From: Acidobacteriota bacterium
Lineage (GTDB): Bacteria > Acidobacteriota > Terriglobia > Terriglobales > Acidobacteriaceae
Direction of reading: 5' to 3'
DNA: 8,555 nt
Assembly: GCA_021798235.1 (NCBI GenBank)
Contig: JAJZMO010000376.1
Coordinates: forward strand, 1-8,555
Numbering within the stretch: the stretch's first letter is position 1; every line of letters begins with the position of its first letter. Positions 1 to 5,930 of the stretch are shown here, in pieces. The notes under the pieces are model-generated. The model was given only the letters and a program-made list of their open reading frames with translations. It did no database searches and had not been told where the DNA came from. A program made the position numbers and the translations under genes.

Positions 1-90
1 GCCGCACAAGTGCAAACGATTTTTCAAACATGGATGAAGCTCGGCTGGTTGTGTCCGCAAAAAAAGAAAAATTCTCGTTCCCAACGATAG
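1..90 (+). CDS. Possible C-terminal end of an upstream gene (partial)
   Basis: Frame 1 is open from the window edge to a TAG at 88-90 and would encode about 29 residues. The tail contains a Trp-rich stretch (QTWMKLGWLC) followed by a basic run (QKKKNSRSQR). The stop overlaps the ribosome binding site of the DoxX gene, and only 10 bases separate the two genes, as expected for an operon. Frame 3 is also open, to a TGA at 102-104, so the frame choice is not certain. Too little is visible to name a family. DoxX genes sometimes follow DUF692/DUF2063 genes, but nothing here proves that. Confidence 0.4.
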   Translation, partial: AAQVQTIFQTWMKLGWLCPQKKKNSRSQR

Positions 91-93
91 GAG
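89..93 (+). promoter_or_regulatory. Ribosome binding site of the DoxX gene
   Basis: AGGAG lies 7 bases before the ATG at 101. It is a good Shine-Dalgarno match, fixes the start, and overlaps the stop of the preceding open frame. Confidence 0.7.
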
Positions 94-100
94 CACACAC

Positions 101-577
101 ATGAAAATTCCCAGCAGTCTGCACTGGGTTGTTGCAATTTATGAATACTTCCGCAGCGCAGCCAATTCGCTGCAATCGCCCTTGTTGCTGGCCGTGCGTC
201 TGTACTGGGGCTGGCAGTTTGCGCAAAATGGCTGGGCGAAGCTGCATCATCTCTCCACCATTACGGAGTATTTTGTCAGCCTCGGCGTACCCTTCCCAGC
301 CCTCAATGCTCCCTTTGTTTCTGGCGTTGAGTTTCTGGGGGGAATCCTATTGATTCTGGGCCTGTGTGCGCGCCCTGTAGGATTGGTACTGGCCATCGAC
401 ATGCTGGTCGCCTATTGGACTGCCGACCGCGCCGCACTGCTCTCCATCTTTCACGATCCGGGCACGTTCTATACGGCTGACCCATATACCTTCTTGTTTG
501 CATCGCTGCTGATTCTTATCTTCGGAGCAGGCTTTTTCTCGCTGGATCGATGGATGCGCAAAGAAGTTACCCCTTAA
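101..577 (+). CDS. DoxX family integral membrane protein
   Basis: This 158-residue hydrophobic protein has the DoxX fold. Four membrane segments can be seen at roughly residues 27-45, 72-90, 92-108 and 127-148. The family pattern is present: a first helix leading into NGWAKL, and a second helix with VEFLGGILLILGL followed by ARP. The length is normal for the family. DoxX proteins are small inner-membrane proteins of mostly unknown role; members have been linked to thiosulfate:quinone oxidoreductase, to redox stress complexes, and to MNIO (DUF692) RiPP operons. No catalytic residue can be assigned here. The start is set by AGGAG 7 bases upstream. The close spacing to an upstream open frame suggests this is the last gene of an operon entering from the left. 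The family call is firm; the role is unknown. Confidence 0.85.
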   Translation: MKIPSSLHWVVAIYEYFRSAANSLQSPLLLAVRLYWGWQFAQNGWAKLHHLSTITEYFVSLGVPFPALNAPFVSGVEFLGGILLILGLCARPVGLVLAIDMLVAYWTADRAALLSIFHDPGTFYTADPYTFLFASLLILIFGAGFFSLDRWMRKEVTP

Positions 578-598
578 GCTGTGACCCAAAACACACCT

Positions 599-627
599 CG
601 ATCACAAGTGGAAGAAGATCGTGATCG
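599..627 (+). repeat. Inverted repeat after the DoxX gene
   Basis: CGATCAC at 599-605 pairs with GTGATCG at 621-627 around a 15-base loop, 21 bases after the DoxX stop. No T-run follows, so it is not a standard intrinsic terminator. It could be a transcript-end structure, an operator, or chance. Confidence 0.3.
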
Positions 628-672
628 CAACCACTTCACGGCTCAGAAATAGCTGTGCAAACATCTATTATT

Positions 673-702
673 TTGAGAAAAATTTCTTGCCTGTCTCATC
701 AT
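673..702 (+). promoter_or_regulatory. Candidate sigma70 promoter for the lipoprotein gene
   Basis: TTGAGA (673-678) and CATCAT (697-702) are separated by 18 bases and match the consensus at 9 of 12 positions. A start near 709 would give a leader of about 57 bases before the ATG at 766. The surrounding A/T-rich sequence fits, but this was read by eye only. Confidence 0.35.
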
Positions 703-765
703 TTTTAGCTACGCTAGCAGAGCATATCCAACCATCTCTTCTCTTCCTGCTGGAGATTCCTATCT

Positions 766-2247
766 ATGGCCTACGGTGCCCCTGTCGCCCGCAGACGACA
801 GATTCGCTCTAAATATTCGTATCCCTCCCAGAAATCCATACAAGGGTGCGCCCGACTCCTGCTGCTACTTGGCATCGCTGGTGCCGCGCTTCTCACCGGA
901 TGCGGCGGTTCCTCTGCCAGCTCAACCGGGCAAGGAACTAGCGGTACTGGCGGAACTGGCAGTTCTGGTGGAACTGGTAGTGGCGGGACCTCCACAGCGC
1001 AAGCGAACAGCATCAGCGTGCAGTTTTCCTCCGGCGGCGGTGCCATACCAGTTGCAGTGGCCACGCAGGTTGGATCCGGCGCATGGACGGCGACCACCCT
1101 CCAAAACGGGCAATTCACCATCTCCGTTCCATCAGGCACGCAGAATTACGCGTACGCCTATGTGTGCGCGCCCTATGTATCCCAGAGCAATGGCACCGTG
1201 ACGACAAACGAAACGAATGAATACATCTACGAGCAAAGCGTTCAGGACGGAACCAGTGTTACGGTACCATCCGGTTGCTTTGTCATTCCGAGTACTCCGC
1301 CAGCAAGTGAGGAGACAGCGGTAACGCTGAATGTTGATGCAACGGCCATTCCGAACACAACATTCATCGGCATTTCTAGCACATTAGGAGCCGGAAGTAT
1401 TTCAGGAACTTCTGGAACTGCTCCCATGAACGTATTAAGCGGAACGAGCAATTTTATAGTTGAGGCAATGGACAACAGTTTCGATCCATTGGCCGTTGCT
1501 ATTCTTCGTTCACAAACGATCCCGGGACAGCTGAATGGCGGCAATCCTGTTGTGCTCAGCGCTGCCAATGCAACGACTTCTACTACTGTGACGTATCAGA
1601 ATATTCCGAACGGATGGGGATCTCCCTATCTTTTTGCTAACTTTTTCACTTCAGATGGAGTCGGCCTCATTGTCACGCCCCTACAATTCTCTTCCGGGGA
1701 CATGTACTACGCCATCCCAACATCGCAAGTACAATCTGGAGATTATTATTCGTTTTCCCTAGTCATAAACAGCGCACCCACTACTCCCCTAAACACGTAT
1801 AGCGCTGTAGGTTCCATTATCAATACTCCCGCAACAAGCGCGCCGACGTCCTTTGCGTTCCCTGCCCCACTCCCAGCTTCCGATGCTGCCCCAACAGCCG
1901 CAGCATTGCCCACTTTCAACGTTGCCTACCCAGGCTTCTCGGATACGAGTCTTACATCCACCGGTGTGTATGGCTCGATTCAGTGGCCTACCTATGTGTC
2001 CAACAATCCACCACAATCCATTTATAGTCTCGTTGTCAACGCAACCTCGACATACTTGAATGGTGCTACAACTTTGACCGTACCCAACCTTGCAACGGTT
2101 CCAGGATTTATTTCCGCACCCAGCAGTGGCACCGGTGTTTCCTGGTATGCAGGTGCCTATGGGGAAAGTTATCCTATTGTGTCGCCTGCACCCACAACCA
2201 GCAAGTATTCCTATGCGTTACTCGTTGGAACGTATACAACTCCGTAG
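766..2247 (+). CDS. Secreted lipoprotein of unknown function, Gly/Ser/Thr-rich
   Basis: This 493-residue protein has a lipoprotein signal: a basic n-region (residues 1-30, with RRR at 9-11), a hydrophobic core (31-43) and a lipobox LTGC with Cys46 as the lipidated residue. A linker made almost only of Gly, Ser and Thr (47-77) follows and probably spaces the folded part from the membrane. The rest alternates short hydrophobic and Ser/Thr/Asn-rich stretches, which suggests beta-sandwich domains. Cys134 and Cys171 are the only other cysteines noticed and could form a disulfide. No catalytic motif was recognised. The residue after the lipid Cys is Gly, not Asp, so outer-membrane sorting would be expected by the E. 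coli rule. The n-region is unusually long, but ATG 766 has a GGAG site 10 bases upstream. Proteins of this style are common in soil Acidobacteria. The function is unknown. Confidence 0.8.
   Translation: MAYGAPVARRRQIRSKYSYPSQKSIQGCARLLLLLGIAGAALLTGCGGSSASSTGQGTSGTGGTGSSGGTGSGGTSTAQANSISVQFSSGGGAIPVAVATQVGSGAWTATTLQNGQFTISVPSGTQNYAYAYVCAPYVSQSNGTVTTNETNEYIYEQSVQDGTSVTVPSGCFVIPSTPPASEETAVTLNVDATAIPNTTFIGISSTLGAGSISGTSGTAPMNVLSGTSNFIVEAMDNSFDPLAVAILRSQTIPGQLNGGNPVVLSAANATTSTTVTYQNIPNGWGSPYLFANFFTSDGVGLIVTPLQFSSGDMYYAIPTSQVQSGDYYSFSLVINSAPTTPLNTYSAVGSIINTPATSAPTSFAFPAPLPASDAAPTAAALPTFNVAYPGFSDTSLTSTGVYGSIQWPTYVSNNPPQSIYSLVVNATSTYLNGATTLTVPNLATVPGFISAPSSGTGVSWYAGAYGESYPIVSPAPTTSKYSYALLVGTYTTP
934..987 (+). 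repeat. Three imperfect 18-bp tandem repeats in the lipoprotein linker
   Basis: Units at 934-951, 952-969 and 970-987 all begin GGAACT and run on as variations of the same 18 bases. They are in frame and encode GTSGTG, GTGSSG and GTGSGG, residues 57-74 of the lipoprotein. Because the unit is a multiple of three, copy-number change would lengthen or shorten the linker without breaking the frame. Confidence 0.75.
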
Positions 2248-2259
2248 ATTTTCTGCACA

Positions 2260-2517
2260 CTATCCATGCCTGCGCAGCTCTTCGCGCAGGGTTTGATTCA
2301 ACGCCATGGCCTGCTGGGTTCCCCGACGCAGCAGGCTGAGCCATTCTTGGCTCTCTGGGGGCAGTTCCGCAAAATTGCTGAGCAGATACTCCGCTTGCAC
2401 AACGACCTCCAACGCATTGCCCAGATCATGCAGCAACGCACGCAATCGCTCGGCGATCTGCGCAGGAATCGCGCCATCGGGCGACGGGTGTGGCGTGGCG
2501 GCGGGTGGGTTCTTCAT
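2260..2517 (-). CDS. Small protein resembling an isolated histidine-kinase DHp domain
   Basis: This protein has 85 residues. After a Pro-rich N-terminus (residues 1-18) it forms two predicted amphipathic helices, about 20-48 and 54-83. The first helix carries LLHDLGNALEVVVQAEYLL, close to the H-box of HisKA-type histidine kinases (H-D/E-L-x-N-x-L), with His30 in the position of the phosphorylated residue. The second helix, ending LNQTLREEL, resembles the DHp second helix. No ATP-binding (HATPase) domain follows: the frame ends at a TAG at 2260-2262. The start is supported by GAGG 8 bases upstream of the ATG. The gene converges on the lipoprotein gene with only 12 bases between the stops, and is divergent from tRNA-Leu. 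It may be a phosphotransfer or dimerisation protein, or a remnant of a kinase. Function is inferred from the motif only. Confidence 0.6.
   Translation of the reverse strand: MKNPPAATPHPSPDGAIPAQIAERLRALLHDLGNALEVVVQAEYLLSNFAELPPESQEWLSLLRRGTQQAMALNQTLREELRRHG
2269..2296 (+). terminator. Possible terminator of the lipoprotein gene
   Basis: CCTGCGC (2269-2275) pairs perfectly with GCGCAGG (2284-2290) around an 8-base loop, 21 bases after the lipoprotein stop, and is followed by GTTTGATT. The stem is strong but the T-run is poor. It lies inside the 3' end of the convergent small gene, so coding constraint is an alternative explanation. Confidence 0.35.
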
Positions 2518-2607
2518 AAATGCGACCTCGTGTTGCAGTCATCCTACACGGCTGCCCCGTATGCCGGGCAAGGATTTTTCGCGCGTTACGGAGCGAAACC
2601 GCTGCAG

Positions 2608-2635
2608 TTGACTCTTGCCGCTGACGTTGTATGAT
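2608..2635 (+). promoter_or_regulatory. Sigma70 promoter of tRNA-Leu
   Basis: TTGACT (2608-2613) and TATGAT (2630-2635) are spaced by 16 bases and match the consensus at 10 of 12 positions. Initiation would fall near 2642, about 40 bases before the mature tRNA end. Its position directly upstream of an otherwise isolated tRNA gene supports it. Confidence 0.65.
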
Positions 2636-2649
2636 GAAAGAGTACTGTT

Positions 2650-2671
2650 CGTTCAACAGGCCTGTTGAACG
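2650..2671. repeat. Perfect 22-bp palindrome in the tRNA-Leu leader
   Basis: The half-site CGTTCAACAGG (2650-2660) is followed at once by its exact reverse complement (2661-2671). It sits downstream of the predicted promoter and 12 bases before the tRNA. It could act as a dyad operator in DNA or as a hairpin in the precursor RNA. Confidence 0.9.
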
Positions 2672-2683
2672 CTTTCTCCAGAT

Positions 2684-2770
2684 GCCGAAGTGGCGGAATT
2701 GGCAGACGCGCATGGTTCAGGTCCATGTACTCGCAAGGGTGTGGGGGTTCGAGTCCCTTCTTCGGCACCA
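2684..2770 (+). tRNA. tRNA-Leu (anticodon CAG)
   Basis: This is an 87-base class II tRNA. The acceptor stem is GCCGAAG (2684-2690) with CTTCGGC (2760-2766), followed by discriminator A and an encoded CCA. The D arm has GCG/CGC. The anticodon stem CATGG/CCATG encloses TTCAGGT, with anticodon CAG at 2718-2720, which decodes CUG. A 15-base variable arm (2728-2742) folds as ACTC/GGGT with a GCAA tetraloop, as expected for leucine tRNA. The T arm has the loop TTCGAGT, with two G-U pairs at the base of its stem. CUG is usually a major Leu codon in GC-rich genomes. No integrase or duplicated 3' end was seen nearby, so there is no sign that it is used as an attachment site here. Confidence 0.96.
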
Positions 2771-2959
2771 AATCTGAGAGCAGCACATCCCAAAGAAAAT
2801 TCCAGATACAGCGCAGTTCGCATTGCTTTTGCGCATGTTTGGGGCCAAGCTCCCCAGGCAGGCTAACGTTTTGATCCCCGACGCTATCCGCAAAGAACGC
2901 GGCGGAAATGGGGCATCTGAGATTTTGTTCCTACTTGGACAGGAAAATACACGGCACGC
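2771..2959. other. Intergenic stretch with no supported gene
   Basis: This region lies between tRNA-Leu (+) and the end of the Asd-like gene (-). One short inverted repeat, TTCCT (2928-2932) with AGGAA (2941-2945), lies just beyond the Asd-like stop and might be part of a weak terminator. No clear intrinsic terminator was found for either gene, and no ORF here is convincing. Confidence 0.5.
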
Positions 2960-4006
2960 TTACTGCACTTTGCCCTGCGGACGCAGGCGACCCATCTCCA
3001 CCGCGCACGCCACGGCATTGAGTGCGGTCAAGCGTAGATTGTCCACGGCAATCCACAGCCAGAAGCGCGTACCTGCGCCCTGGCCCGCAGCTGGCCGCAG
3101 CAGCGCGGTGACGGACTCATTGCCCGTAATGCCAACGTTCCCCGGAGCTTCGGCCAACTCGGTCAGCACCTCGACATGTTCGCCGGCTAGCGCTTGTTGC
3201 AGCGTTGCGAGCGAAGTTGCCGTCTCCATCTCGACCGCAACCGAGAGCACAGAGCCATGGAAGACGGGAGCCTGAGCCACCTGCAACGCCAACTCTGGCA
3301 GCTTGCCACAAGCTAGCGATGCGTAGTGGCGCTCAATGGTCTCGGCGATGCGCACAGGCTGCACTTGGCCTTCCTCATCCAAAGCGATGGCAAGGTTGAA
3401 GGCGGCCTGCGCGCCAAAGACATCCTGCGGTAGCGATTGGAAGGAAAGCAGATTTACGGTCTGCTGATGCAGTTCGAGAATGGCAGCATTGCCATGCTCC
3501 GAGGCAGAAAGCAGCAGCGTGGCCCACAGTGCGCGTAGCGGAATGGCCGCCTGCAGGCGCGCAGCCAGCAGCGCCAGCGACAAAGCCGCCGGATGCGCTG
3601 GAACCGCCGCCACCGTTTGCAGATCGGGGAGCAGCGCATGCGCAGCAGTGCCCCACTCTGCCGCCAGCCAGGGAGCCAGCACGCGCGTGCCCGGCTTGGA
3701 CTCCAGTGCTCCGCTGAGGTCAACCACACAAGCACCCGCTTTGCGCGCGGCTTGCCAATGCTTTTCGGTGATCTCTGGGAGCGCCGCAAAAAAAACGACA
3801 TCGCAGCCACGAAAGGACTCCGAATCAATGCGCTGCACAAAGGTGACGGACTCCCCTGTACTTTCCAGCTTGCCCAGCGCGGCTTCGTCATCCATCAAGA
3901 TCACTTCTGTCGCTGCAAAGACAGAGGCGGCAAGCACCTCATTCAACTCTTTGCCCAGCAAGGTAGCTGCGCCAACGATGGCTATTTTTTTCGGTGTGGA
4001 TTGCAT
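2960..4006 (-). CDS. Aspartate-semialdehyde dehydrogenase-like protein lacking catalytic residues
   Basis: This 348-residue protein has the architecture of Asd/USG-1 proteins. It has an N-terminal Rossmann motif (IVGAATLLGKEL, residues 10-21), a segment matching the family's AG-x-VVDLSGAL region (90-101), and a C-terminal dimerisation domain ending VDNLRLTALNAV (321-332). The length is normal for Asd. The active site is not conserved: the usual N-x-C-(S/T) motif appears as VPAHPAAL (135-142) with no Cys, the Arg that normally follows S-A-F is Glu102, and the GH pair of the P-V-F-x-G-H motif reads PVFHGS (247-252). Aspartate-semialdehyde dehydrogenase activity is therefore unlikely. USG-1 proteins are known Asd relatives that lack the catalytic Cys. 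The gene is last in the run after psd and pssA, 12 bases after pssA, with only a weak AGG ribosome site. Its role is unknown; a nucleotide-binding or scaffold role is a guess. Confidence 0.8.
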   Translation of the reverse strand: MQSTPKKIAIVGAATLLGKELNEVLAASVFAATEVILMDDEAALGKLESTGESVTFVQRIDSESFRGCDVVFFAALPEITEKHWQAARKAGACVVDLSGALESKPGTRVLAPWLAAEWGTAAHALLPDLQTVAAVPAHPAALSLALLAARLQAAIPLRALWATLLLSASEHGNAAILELHQQTVNLLSFQSLPQDVFGAQAAFNLAIALDEEGQVQPVRIAETIERHYASLACGKLPELALQVAQAPVFHGSVLSVAVEMETATSLATLQQALAGEHVEVLTELAEAPGNVGITGNESVTALLRPAAGQGAGTRFWLWIAVDNLRLTALNAVACAVEMGRLRPQGKVQ

Positions 4007-4018
4007 TCGACCTGTCCG

Positions 4019-4900
4019 TTATTTGTTTCCGTCGCTGGCTGGCTGTGACGGAGATTGGATTGCCTGCTCTTGCGTGTGCTGAGAACGGCGCCAGCGCTGC
4101 TGCCAGGAGTAGGCCATGCGCGCGAAGATACCAGAGAACATGTAGCCCAGCGCGAGAATAAAAAGCATCGTCTGCGAAAACAACACCACCACGCAAACGG
4201 TAGCGCCAATCAAAACAAGAATCTGAAAGGGATGTCGATTGGCGAGATTGATCTCTTTGCCGCTCCAAAAACGCCAGGTACTGACCATAAGAAATCCGAT
4301 CAGGCCCACCATCAGCATCCACCCACCGGCCACCCAGCCGTTAAAGACCGGTGTGCCACCAAAGAAATGGACAATGGCCGCAATCGCGCCCGCAGCAGCG
4401 GGAATCGGCATACCCACAAAATATTTTCTGCCCGGACGGCCTGGATTTTTCGGCGTTGCGTCGGAGCTGATATTGAAGCGCGCCAAGCGACAAGCACCAC
4501 AGATGAGATATAGAAAGCAAACCAGCGCGCCCACGCGGATTAACTTCTCGCGCAAGAGCGCATCCATCGTGATCGGCAACATGCGAAAGCCCCAGGTATA
4601 AGCCAGAACGCTGGGCGCAACCCCAAAGGTGATTACGTCGGCCAGCGAGTCCAACTCGCGGCCAAAGTCGCTGGTGGTATTGGTCATGCGCGCGATGCGT
4701 CCGTCGATCGCGTCGAAGGGAATGGCCGCGCCAATGGCCAGCGCAGCGTAGTCAAAGTGGTGCGGCTCCAGCGCAGACCCCAACATGCACTGCGCAATGG
4801 CGTAGTAACCAATGGCAATGTTGCCCGCTGTAAACAGCGACGGCAAAATAAACATGCCGCGCCGCGCAGGCTGATGGTTGCGCGTGGATGCGCTGCTCAT
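4019..4900 (-). CDS. pssA: CDP-diacylglycerol-serine O-phosphatidyltransferase
   Basis: This 293-residue inner-membrane enzyme transfers phosphatidyl from CDP-diacylglycerol to L-serine, giving phosphatidylserine and CMP, the first step to phosphatidylethanolamine. The complete CDP-alcohol phosphotransferase motif D-G-x2-A-R-x8-G-x3-D-x3-D runs from Asp66 to Asp88; its aspartates bind the catalytic metal ions. An N-terminal [15 protein letters not shown] segment (20-34) is typical of the PssA branch and helps separate it from PgsA. Several further hydrophobic helices follow, and the C-terminus is basic and soluble. The ATG overlaps the psd stop as ATGA, with GGAG 9 bases upstream inside psd, so the two genes are translationally coupled. 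The next step, decarboxylation, is done by the product of the gene just upstream. The call is firm. Confidence 0.95.
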   Translation of the reverse strand: MSSASTRNHQPARRGMFILPSLFTAGNIAIGYYAIAQCMLGSALEPHHFDYAALAIGAAIPFDAIDGRIARMTNTTSDFGRELDSLADVITFGVAPSVLAYTWGFRMLPITMDALLREKLIRVGALVCFLYLICGACRLARFNISSDATPKNPGRPGRKYFVGMPIPAAAGAIAAIVHFFGGTPVFNGWVAGGWMLMVGLIGFLMVSTWRFWSGKEINLANRHPFQILVLIGATVCVVVLFSQTMLFILALGYMFSGIFARMAYSWQQRWRRSQHTQEQAIQSPSQPASDGNK

Positions 4901-5571
4901 TCTGCCGCACTCCGCATCTGCGCTGCGGCTGCCGCTGCCCCCAAGGTTCCGCTACTCGGCAGCTTAGCCAAAATGGATGCACCGCCACACACATGATCCC
5001 CGACGGCAATCTGCAACACCCCTGCCGCCGGGAGAAAAACATCCACGCGCGAGCCAAATTTAATCAGGCCCACACGCTCACCGCGCGCCACGCGGTCCCC
5101 AACTTTTTTCTGGAAGACGATGCGCCGCGCCAACAAGCCGGCAATCTGCGTAAAGACAACCTTGACGCCATCGTCGCCAACCACCTCGGCGCGATTCTGC
5201 TCATTCTGCTCCGCAGATGCGGGATTCATCGCATTCAGAAACAAGCCTTTTTTGTACTGCACGCTCTGGATGGTTCCCGCGATGGGCGTGCGGTTCACAT
5301 GCACGTTGAAGACATTGAGAAAGATGCTGATGTGGTGCAGTTGCTCCTGGCCGACAACGATGCTGCGAATGGCCGTCACCTTGCCATCTGCGGGCGACAC
5401 CACCCAGCCATCGCCGTCGGGAATGCTGCGCTCTGGATCCCGAAAGAACCAGAGGAAAAAGGCCGCCAGCAACAGCGGCAATGCGCAGAAGACGAGTGCG
5501 TGCGTCAGCACCCACACCAAGGCTGCGACCGCAGCCAGACCCAAGCCGTAATAGTATCCGTCCCGTACCAT
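4897..5571 (-). CDS. psd: Phosphatidylserine decarboxylase, short type
   Basis: This 224-residue membrane-associated enzyme decarboxylates phosphatidylserine to phosphatidylethanolamine. It is made as a proenzyme that cuts itself to form a pyruvoyl cofactor. Two hydrophobic segments at the N-terminus (about 8-43) anchor it. The conserved core follows: SPADG (59-63, Asp62), [13 protein letters not shown] (84-96, His91) and KFGSR (171-175) with the self-cleavage site between Gly173 and Ser174. Asp, His and Ser match the known self-processing triad. The length fits the short, so-called archaeal-type Psd rather than the roughly 300-residue E. coli type. The ATG at 5569-5571 is fixed by an in-frame TAA only 15 bases upstream. 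No Shine-Dalgarno precedes it, but a TATAAT box does. It is coupled to pssA by a 4-base overlap. A C-terminal Ala-rich tail (205-224) is probably dispensable. Confidence 0.94.
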   Translation of the reverse strand: MVRDGYYYGLGLAAVAALVWVLTHALVFCALPLLLAAFFLWFFRDPERSIPDGDGWVVSPADGKVTAIRSIVVGQEQLHHISIFLNVFNVHVNRTPIAGTIQSVQYKKGLFLNAMNPASAEQNEQNRAEVVGDDGVKVVFTQIAGLLARRIVFQKKVGDRVARGERVGLIKFGSRVDVFLPAAGVLQIAVGDHVCGGASILAKLPSSGTLGAAAAAAQMRSAAE

Positions 5572-5582
5572 GCGTACTTGTG

Positions 5583-5588
5583 ATTATA
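5583..5588 (-). promoter_or_regulatory. TATAAT -10 box just upstream of psd
   Basis: A perfect TATAAT on the minus strand ends 11 bases before the psd ATG. Transcription from it would begin about 4-6 bases before the start codon, giving a nearly leaderless mRNA. The expected -35 region is weak (TGCGAG with a 17-base spacer). The absence of a ribosome binding site at psd supports the idea. Confidence 0.45.
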
Positions 5589-5653
5589 CGGATAGCACCG
5601 CTGCACTCGCAGCGCTGCCTGCATGTTTTTTATATCGCGGCTTGCGGCGGACG

Positions 5654-5857
5654 CTACCGATTCCCCATGGCCTCCATGCGATCTTTCACGCGCAGCTTCA
5701 GCTTCTTCAGGCGCACCGCTTCCAGCCGGTCATCTTCCGTTGGATAGGGTTTGGCAAGAATGGCTTCCAGTTGCGCGGCGTAAATGTGATGTTCCTCAGC
5801 CATGCGGCGGGGGTCGCCGTAGATGGCCCTGAAGTCCTGATGCAATGAGACTTCCAT
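5654..5857 (-). CDS. DUF465 (YdcH-like) small helical protein
   Basis: This 67-residue charged, all-helical protein matches the DUF465 pattern. A first helix with a MAEEHHIYAAQLEAIL segment is followed by a Pro-containing turn (AKPYPTEDD) and a second helix with LKKLKLRVKDRMEAM. The family is common in Proteobacteria and Acidobacteria; its members form helical hairpins and have no known biochemical activity. The frame could be extended to a TTG at 5926, but that has no ribosome site. The ATG at 5855-5857 has a strong GGAGGTG 9 bases upstream and gives the usual family length, so I chose it. It lies 73 bases after rimI and 82 bases before psd, making it the least tightly linked gene of the run. 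Confidence 0.82.
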   Translation of the reverse strand: MEVSLHQDFRAIYGDPRRMAEEHHIYAAQLEAILAKPYPTEDDRLEAVRLKKLKLRVKDRMEAMGNR

Positions 5858-5930
5858 CTGCAAAAGCACCTCCAGAATTTGACTGGAGGCCACGGTACCA
5901 CCGGCGACACGATTGGGCAAGCGCAAATTT

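Noticed and set aside
2266..2634. 122-residue plus-strand open frame before tRNA-Leu
   Set aside because: It overlaps the small minus-strand gene, which has an H-box motif and a good ribosome site, and it runs into the tRNA promoter. The minus-strand reading is more coherent.
2684..2770. tRNA-Leu as an integration site for a mobile element
   Set aside because: No integrase, no repeat of the tRNA 3' end, and ordinary chromosomal genes on both sides.
3480..4082. 200-residue plus-strand open frame opposite the Asd-like gene
   Set aside because: It is a shadow of a GC-rich gene: Ala/Ser-rich, low-complexity translation, no ribosome site, and no family resemblance.
4888..5583. 231-residue plus-strand open frame opposite psd
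   Set aside because: It lies antisense to a gene with a full set of Psd motifs, and its translation has no recognisable features.
5609..5630. Plus-strand GCAG/CTGC hairpin followed by ATGTTTTTT, between DUF465 and psd
   Set aside because: It looks like a terminator only on the plus strand, where no gene is transcribed, and the stem has just 4 base pairs.
5858..5926. Longer DUF465 start at a TTG (5926)
   Set aside because: No ribosome site upstream, while the ATG at 5857 has GGAGGTG and gives the normal family length.
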